Source: Hanleya hanleyi
Lineage: Eukaryota; Mollusca; Polyplacophora; Lepidopleurida; Hanleyidae
Direction of reading: 5' to 3'
NCBI GenBank assembly: GCA_036873755.1
Contig: JAVTVY010051564.1
Coordinates: forward strand, 124,001-188,000
Length of the DNA stretch: 64,000 nt
The notes beneath the pieces are model-generated. The model was given only the letters and a program-made list of their open reading frames with translations. It was not told the DNA's origin and searched no databases. Shown here piece after piece: positions 62,401 through 64,000 of this stretch. A program made the translations under genes and the position numbers. The stretch's first letter is position 1; each line of letters begins with the position of its first letter.

Positions 62401-64000
62401 AGTTTTCCCTCCTGAAATTATGCACAATGAAAATCATGCTCAATATGCTTCGGAAATCAATCAAACATCAGAGGAAAGTAGATTCAATTATACATTGTTC
62501 ATGTTGGTATAAACCATTGGGGGTATTCGTGTTCGAAACGGGGGAGGTGCAGGTAATGATTTAATTAAAATCTATTGCAAGAAAAGTGCTCGAAAATGTA
62601 AGCAACAGGTAAGAATAATTTAACAAGGGGTCATTCATTGAAAAAAATGGTGAAATATAAATAAGCCACATTGTAATCCCAGAAGTACCGCATATTACCG
62701 CATATTCATGCCAGACACGAGACTGAAGGGCAGGTTCACGCACATGCATTTTTTGACGAGAGCCAGCAATGGCAAGGTATTTTTTCTGAGTGCCGCTTCA
62801 ACAGTTCAAGAAATTAGTACAATAAATGTTGTTAGAATAATTTTAACATTTTAGTGCAAGTAAGCATCCCGAGACAGCGGCGTTGCTGGCTCTCGCAAAA
62901 AAATGCATGTGCGTGAATTTTCCCTTCAGTCTCGCGCCTGGCAGTAATATGCGGTACTTCTGAGATGACGATGTAGCTTATTCCTTCGAGCAGATAATCG
63001 ATGAGAGGGAAAAGTGAAATTCCCTGGGCAAGTAGGCACACAAGCCATTCAAATCAAAGCCTTCATAACACAGCTCTGCTTCAATATTTATTTGAATGAT
63101 CATCCGACTGGACTCAGTCAAGCACTCTCAAACTCCAGTACACTGGAATAAATGAATGGCTAATCCAATCTTGATTGAGCTTACCAAACTTGAGAGGAGG
63201 TGGTTTACAGACTAACACCTTGGTACTGTTGATGTCTACTACAGGTAAAGGTAACTCGGGTAATGGACAGGTATACATCGTGTTCTCTCCAAGATTCTGA
63301 TTCAACAGTTGCTACAAATAAGAAAAAAAAATGTCACTGGGTACCAATCACCACTGGTCAGATATTCTAAACAACTTGAATGGGAAAACCAGAGAACATT
63401 ATCATCATTACTTCCTATCATCATGACATACTATGGTGCATGGAAATATGCCACAGCATGCTAAATACAGTGAACAAAAGGTAGTCAACTTTTCTCTCCA
63501 TATTTCACTCGTATTCTGTCTCAGAGGATTCAAAGGCAGCTTCATACAGTGGGAGAGAAATCTGCACTGCCGTTTTTGACATCAGAGATGACCTTAACAA
63601 TGTCATGCGACAATGCAGAGAATGGAACTGTTTTGCAACAATGATGCGTTGTGACATAGTTTATCGTTCCATACTAACATCACAAGATCCGACAGGCTTG
63701 TGGTGCTGTGCACTACAAAAACATTAATAATATTGAAATTGTTAAAATTAGTCGTAAAACAAGAAACAGGTTATAAATTCTATAAATTGGATGATTATCT
63801 TGAATATGACATAAACTTGCAAAAGTATCATAGTTACACTTTAAGTTTGCTAGAAACAAGAGTGTAATAGTATTTGATCACTCACCTTGTAAACAAAGAG
63901 GTATTCTCGTAAGAAAGCACTTTGTTGAGGTCCGGTCTGTTTGCTGTCAGGTGAGAGCAGGTGTTTGAACACTGCAACAGCATTCTCCAACTGCTTCAGG
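38208..64000 (-). CDS. TRAPPC8: TRAPPC8, C-terminal 820 residues in 15 exons (5' part off window)
   Basis: This is the trafficking protein particle complex subunit 8 gene, a core metazoan TRAPPIII component that acts at ER-Golgi membranes and in autophagy as part of a Rab1 exchange factor. Fifteen minus-strand exons with GT/AG junctions join in consistent phase to 820 codons plus TGA at 38208-38210; exon 1 here runs off the right edge. Diagnostic segments match the vertebrate family in order: AFLREYLFVYK, TVEVHLQNPLKI, ISVRGKQRLEVQGPRLN, VYGPDRRLD, TLLCGEVRQ, VHEVDFLFYYEP, HRVLRHTAVIYTSESL, SATPCADFYFR and LRLRACFLKPGIFN. The human protein is about 1,435 residues, so roughly the last 57% is covered. 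Relative to human, ~25 residues seem absent between exons 9 and 10. Introns carry pearl-like arrays, MITEs and two dead exon copies. Confidence 0.94.
38683..40007. mobile_element. Pearl-like element A: palindrome, ~160-bp core array, terminal hairpin
   Basis: The left end is a ~112-bp palindrome (38683-38794, arms ATCGACCATAGAGG...). Then come about seven core units from 38841 with alternating lengths near 167 and 157 bp. They alternate in sequence as well (GAAGTTGATCGGTTAAATC type and GAAGTAGATCAGTTGAATC type), with one truncated unit at 39329-39453. The right end has TTACGGAAT repeats, then a hairpin GTCCCCCC-CTACTAAGTAG-CGGGGGAC and ACAA. It sits in the last intron of TRAPPC8. Architecture recalls bivalve pearl elements; homology is not tested. 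Confidence 0.8.
40937..41392. mobile_element. Pearl-like element B: two ~190-bp units, ACGG run, hairpin
   Basis: Two near-identical units (starting about 40937 and 41127; shared text AAATCATGAAATCATCATAG and GATATTCAGCGGACAAGAAC) are followed by ACGGACGG repeats (41315-41339). A hairpin follows (CCCCACAGCCC-TAT-GGGCTGAGGGG), then ACAA. Same plan as element A with different core sequence. Confidence 0.72.
41393..42661. other. Intron sequence, TRAPPC8 between exons 14 and 15
   Basis: Non-repetitive by eye; the overlapping short frames near 42055-42359 have no family resemblance. Confidence 0.5.
42662..42751 (-). CDS. TRAPPC8: TRAPPC8 exon 14
   Basis: Acceptor TGTTTTCAG, donor GTAAAT. It reads (R)MCYISVSMVVQNCSSMAVNV, LVDTSKARD, enters and leaves with split Arg codons. 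It matches the LCLVPVTLLLSNCSKADVDV stretch of vertebrate TRAPPC8. Confidence 0.88.
43263..43408 (-). CDS. TRAPPC8: TRAPPC8 exon 13
   Basis: Acceptor CTTTTGACAG, donor GTATAC. It codes PTPELPPVKLIQDIELLQTV, KPSTEVTTQLVHYSFDHTPE and IQHDFTKS, exiting after two bases. LVHYSFDHT corresponds to SLHYPESFNH in the family. Confidence 0.86.
43561..44037. mobile_element. MITE with ~47-bp inverted ends, TAA flanks
   Basis: AGCCCGGCGCATAAGAGAGC at 43561 is matched in inverse by the right end (GCGATTTCATGCACTGGTGTACGCCAGGCT). Flanks are TAA on both sides, as for PIF/Harbinger targets. Inside, a ~75-bp unit is duplicated (43602-43676 and 43677-43753; shared TTCTTGTTCTGCTTTGCCCG). It lies in the intron between TRAPPC8 exons 12 and 13. 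Overlapping ORFs in both strands are accidental. Confidence 0.78.
44104..44268. repeat. 23-bp minisatellite, 7 copies
   Basis: Unit AAGGAGCTATAACATGGTGATTT or with TT/TA variants (AAGGAG / ATGGAG), repeated about seven times without spacers. Intronic in TRAPPC8. Confidence 0.92.
44612..45232. repeat. Intronic duplication flanking dead exon-11 copy
   Basis: Text at 44612-44725 (AGAGGTAGGCCTGACCAATG ... CTCGTAATATGTAC) recurs at 45112-45232 with few changes. The copy of TRAPPC8 exon 11 sequence (44728-44859) follows the left one directly. Confidence 0.75.
44728..44859 (-). pseudogene. Dead partial copy of TRAPPC8 exon 11 and its donor
   Basis: 132 bp match 47938-48069 closely, including 59 bp of exon 11 coding sequence (44801-44859) and 73 bp of the following intron. 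The donor has changed from GTAAAG to ATAAAG and there is no acceptor side, so it cannot be spliced as an exon. It lies downstream of exon 12. Confidence 0.85.
45349..45453 (-). CDS. TRAPPC8: TRAPPC8 exon 12
   Basis: Acceptor TATTGACAG, donor GTGAGT, 35 codons: AILSSQEGGVQTLVGQHHVR and VDKINNLVTSYPMPK. The LVGQHHV block aligns with LEGQHHV. Another frame here is also open but lacks similarity. Confidence 0.88.
45537..45594. repeat. 27-bp tandem duplication
   Basis: TTCAAAAGCATAATAGGGAG followed by AGTTCATG occurs twice in direct succession, a recent slippage-type duplication in a TRAPPC8 intron. Confidence 0.85.
46796..47767. mobile_element. Pearl-like element C: TGACCTTTGACCT-rich units
   Basis: About five variable units (starts near 47019, 47120, 47232, 47368, 47525) each contain GATTTCCTGATTTT, GGTCA..TGACCTTTGACC and GGTATGCAACACATCGTC. 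They end in GGACGGACGGACGG / GACAGACAGACA runs (47677-47722) and a terminal CATCACATAATACGTCCGCC. A diverged relative with the same terminal text is at 52750-53222. Confidence 0.7.
48011..48196 (-). CDS. TRAPPC8: TRAPPC8 exon 11
   Basis: Sixty-two codons in phase 0, acceptor GTGAACACAG, donor GTAAAG. It codes IDSSATPCADFYFRVSPPDG and ends VDLTLIVLWE, matching ASPCADFFYRS and VILWK in vertebrates. Its donor-side 59 bp is duplicated at 44801-44859. Confidence 0.92.
48454..48500 (-). CDS. TRAPPC8: TRAPPC8 exon 10 (47 bp)
   Basis: A short exon between acceptor CTATTTTCAG and donor GTAAAC; with the phase-1 base from exon 9 it codes DSKSILFSNVAFGQQQ, aligned to the FADIIFGNEQ segment. Too short to stand out as an ORF, but phase and position agree. 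Confidence 0.8.
48753..48774. repeat. Poly(C) run
   Basis: A C run of about 16-18 residues within GACCC...CCATACG in a TRAPPC8 intron; other shorter C runs are near 51150 and 51190. Confidence 0.8.
48924..49225 (+). repeat. Third copy of the GTGAGTGAGTGAATAG repeat
   Basis: Full copy of the repeat at 33642-33945, with the SINE-tail complement at its start and the hairpin CCTGTTGCTTC ... GGAGCAACAGG at its end. One stem change (A to G) keeps pairing possible as a G-T (G-U in RNA) pair. Confidence 0.78.
49690..50876. mobile_element. Pearl-like element D: seven ~157-bp units, ACGG run, hairpin
   Basis: Units centred on ATCCAATATGGTCAATGGCA start near 49709, 49862, 50021, 50179, 50335, 50491 and 50648 (spacing 153-159). 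They are followed by ACGGACGG repeats (50790-50832), then a hairpin GTCCTCC-CATCACTTCGTGG-CGGAGGAC and ACAA. Closely similar plan and partly similar sequence to elements A and E. ORFs in both strands across the array are by-products of its period not breaking frames. Confidence 0.82.
52163..52259 (-). CDS. TRAPPC8: TRAPPC8 exon 9
   Basis: Acceptor ATTCTTACAG, donor GTAAGC; codes ATYAPLGEIHINQISCASSS, WTIEHLSTSHDT and exits in phase 1. It aligns to the EFHIVQVSSSSKHW region of vertebrate TRAPPC8. The next ~25 vertebrate residues have no counterpart before exon 10. Confidence 0.85.
52750..53222. mobile_element. Diverged relative of pearl-like element C
   Basis: It carries several TGACCTTGACC blocks and ends with GGATGGACAG and TCATTATCAAATAATGTGTC, matching the end of element C. 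It is older by its divergence and lies between TRAPPC8 exons 8 and 9. Confidence 0.6.
53785..53932 (-). CDS. TRAPPC8: TRAPPC8 exon 8
   Basis: Acceptor GTTTCCAG, donor GTACGT. One base completes a Ser codon, then HRVLRHTAVIYTSESLTVQA and on to ISCDLENL, exit phase 0. The HRVLRHTA block is near-identical to vertebrates. Confidence 0.93.
54092..54172 (-). pseudogene. Dead partial copy of TRAPPC8 exon 7
   Basis: About 80 bp match 55350-55433 in exon 7; read on the minus strand they give FFTLDKHSRTSLNRDSKT, against FFTLDSHSRTSFNRDSKT in the true exon. There are no splice sites at its edges. It lies in the intron downstream of exon 7. Confidence 0.85.
54286..54845. repeat. Four to five units of a ~115-150-bp G-rich repeat
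   Basis: Blocks with GAGGCTTAGTTC, GAGAGGGTGGGGC, GGGGACTACCCC and AGCTTTCAGAATATA recur from about 54297, 54450, 54565 and 54697. Intronic in TRAPPC8. Confidence 0.75.
55117..55526 (-). CDS. TRAPPC8: TRAPPC8 exon 7
   Basis: The longest exon here (410 bp), acceptor TTTGTTTCAG, donor GTAGGC. It reads VHFCNFPGTLLCGEVRQTAL, EFFTLDSHSRTSFNRDSKT and GVHEVDFLFYYEPAETRAKI; exits with two bases of a codon. Part of it is duplicated as a dead fragment at 54092-54172. Confidence 0.94.
56220..57020. repeat. Fragments of the TGACCTTTGACC repeat and a local duplication
   Basis: It has several GTGACCTTGACCTTTGCATG blocks (56256 on, 56541 on) related to element C. An ~85-bp segment at 56301-56384 (AACATAAATGAAATCACCAT ...) recurs at 58434-58519. 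Confidence 0.65.
57066..57347 (-). CDS. TRAPPC8: TRAPPC8 exon 6
   Basis: 94 codons, phase 0 at both ends, acceptor CTTTTCTGCAG, donor GTTTGA. It contains GELRVVALAYNLG, ISVRGKQRLEVQGPRLN and KVYGPDRRLD, some of the best conserved TRAPPC8 motifs. Confidence 0.94.
57691..58196. mobile_element. TA-flanked MITE with an expanded 47-bp internal minisatellite
   Basis: The ends TACAGTGAAACCTGTCTATA and CAAAGGTTTCACTGTA are inverted relatives, with TA at both edges (57691-57692 and 58195-58196). Between them a ~47-bp unit containing GACCATGCTTGGGACCAGAT repeats about eight times (57712-58072). The short relative at 36136-36309 has only one such unit. Located between TRAPPC8 exons 5 and 6. Confidence 0.85.
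58306..58380 (-). CDS. TRAPPC8: TRAPPC8 exon 5
   Basis: A 75-bp exon (25 codons: NKISDEIINTQVIPEVILQG, NEHRA) between acceptor TATGTTTCAG and donor GTAAGT, phase 0 both sides. It fills the gap before VYLSLTP in the family alignment. Confidence 0.85.
58661..60457. mobile_element. Pearl-like element E: half palindrome, ~160-bp array, hairpin
   Basis: It starts with one arm of the palindrome seen in element A (58661-58712) and the same linker (GATGATATCTCATATCATTG). It has older diverged units to ~59400 and then units nearly identical to those of element A. It ends with the same hairpin (60424-60453) and ACAA. Located between TRAPPC8 exons 4 and 5. Confidence 0.82.
60458..61610. other. Intron sequence, no element recognised
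   Basis: TRAPPC8 intron; a 95-codon plus-strand frame at 61003-61290 has no family features. Confidence 0.5.
61611..61768 (-). CDS. TRAPPC8: TRAPPC8 exon 4
   Basis: Acceptor TTGTCTTACAG. It codes ESVTVEVHLQNPLKITLVLR, DILLLWSFVP and NDIESIK. The donor used to keep phase is AAG|GTTGGT, a weak site; the stronger-looking GTATTG four bases on would break the frame into exon 5. Exit phase 0. Confidence 0.87.
62020..62134 (+). mobile_element. 5S-headed SINE, body and tail only
   Basis: It starts in the body (TCCAGGGTAACAAGAACTGTG) and ends in the tail with CTCACTCACTCACTC, lying in the intron between TRAPPC8 exons 3 and 4. Confidence 0.75.
62223..62411 (-). CDS. TRAPPC8: TRAPPC8 exon 3
   Basis: Acceptor ATAATTTCAG, donor GTAAGA. 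It codes GGKTPASSVNFDHEEC through FRPTTQCFTQKTDNRHSPIG, entering and leaving in phase 1. The PTTQCF segment corresponds to PTQYC in the vertebrate protein. Confidence 0.88.
62660..62985. mobile_element. Foldback/MITE element with ~105-bp arms
   Basis: The left arm 62660-62772 (AGAAGTACCGCATATTACCG ... CGAGAGCCAGCAA) is repeated in inverse at 62883-62985, around a ~110-bp AT-rich centre. No ORF in it is credible. Located between TRAPPC8 exons 2 and 3. Confidence 0.82.
63185..63311 (-). CDS. TRAPPC8: TRAPPC8 exon 2
   Basis: Acceptor TTATTTGTAG, donor GTAAGC. It reads QLLNQNLGENTMYTCPLPEL and on to PPPLKF, ending with one base of a Gly codon (phase 1). The PLPELPLP segment aligns with the proline/leucine stretch in other TRAPPC8 proteins. 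Confidence 0.88.
63886..64000 (-). CDS. TRAPPC8: TRAPPC8 exon 1 of 15 in window (5' end cut)
   Basis: One base and then 38 codons, LKQLENAVAVFKHLLSPDS ... AFLREYLFVYK, ending in phase 0 at donor GTGAGT. The LREYLFVYK block is strongly family-specific. The exon continues beyond the window edge. Confidence 0.92.

Overview
The window looks like nuclear DNA of an invertebrate animal, most likely a marine mollusc. It has intron-rich genes with canonical GT/AG junctions and an AT-rich background. Introns and spacers are packed with transposons and short tandem arrays, including ~160-bp core arrays with ACGG runs that resemble the 'pearl' elements described from bivalves. The phylum is an inference from repeat style and protein similarity; no marker gene settles it.

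Layout. (1) 1-1405: two plus-strand exons that look like the 3' end of an unrecognised gene, then a SINE with a 5S-rRNA-derived head. (2) 1957-24064: a head-to-tail array of ~2.1-2.17-kb units. On the minus strand each unit carries a small two-exon gene for a ~168-residue acidic protein that I do not recognise; most units also have a TATA-like box about 111 bp before the ATG. Eight copies are seen: six open, one with a frameshift, one truncated at both ends. The right end of the array is split by a 5.5-kb minus-strand LINE with endonuclease, reverse transcriptase and RNase H domains, which landed between the TATA box and the ATG of the last copy. (3) 24070-30040: retroelement wreckage. A jockey-like LINE 3' end is followed by a decayed Ty3/gypsy element whose integrase lies upstream of its reverse transcriptase (Gmr1-like order). 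That element is interrupted by an unexplained ~630-bp insert and by a long-armed foldback element, then ends in a putative LTR with heat-shock-type palindromes. A degraded CCHC fragment follows. (4) 30-38 kb: mostly featureless, with SINE copies, another interspersed repeat and one MITE. (5) 38208-64000: the 3' portion of TRAPPC8 on the minus strand. Fifteen exons were assembled by hand and their phases agree throughout: 820 codons plus stop, running off the right edge. Its introns hold the pearl-like arrays, several MITEs and minisatellites, and two dead partial copies of its own exons.

TRAPPC8 is a conserved housekeeping trafficking gene. The most original feature is the gene array at 2-17 kb. 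Its protein has a helical-looking N-terminal half and an acidic, serine-rich C-terminal half with a motif resembling a phospho-regulated SUMO-interacting motif, whose pattern survives substitutions between copies. Array copies also show mosaic sharing of indels, suggesting unequal exchange or gene conversion.
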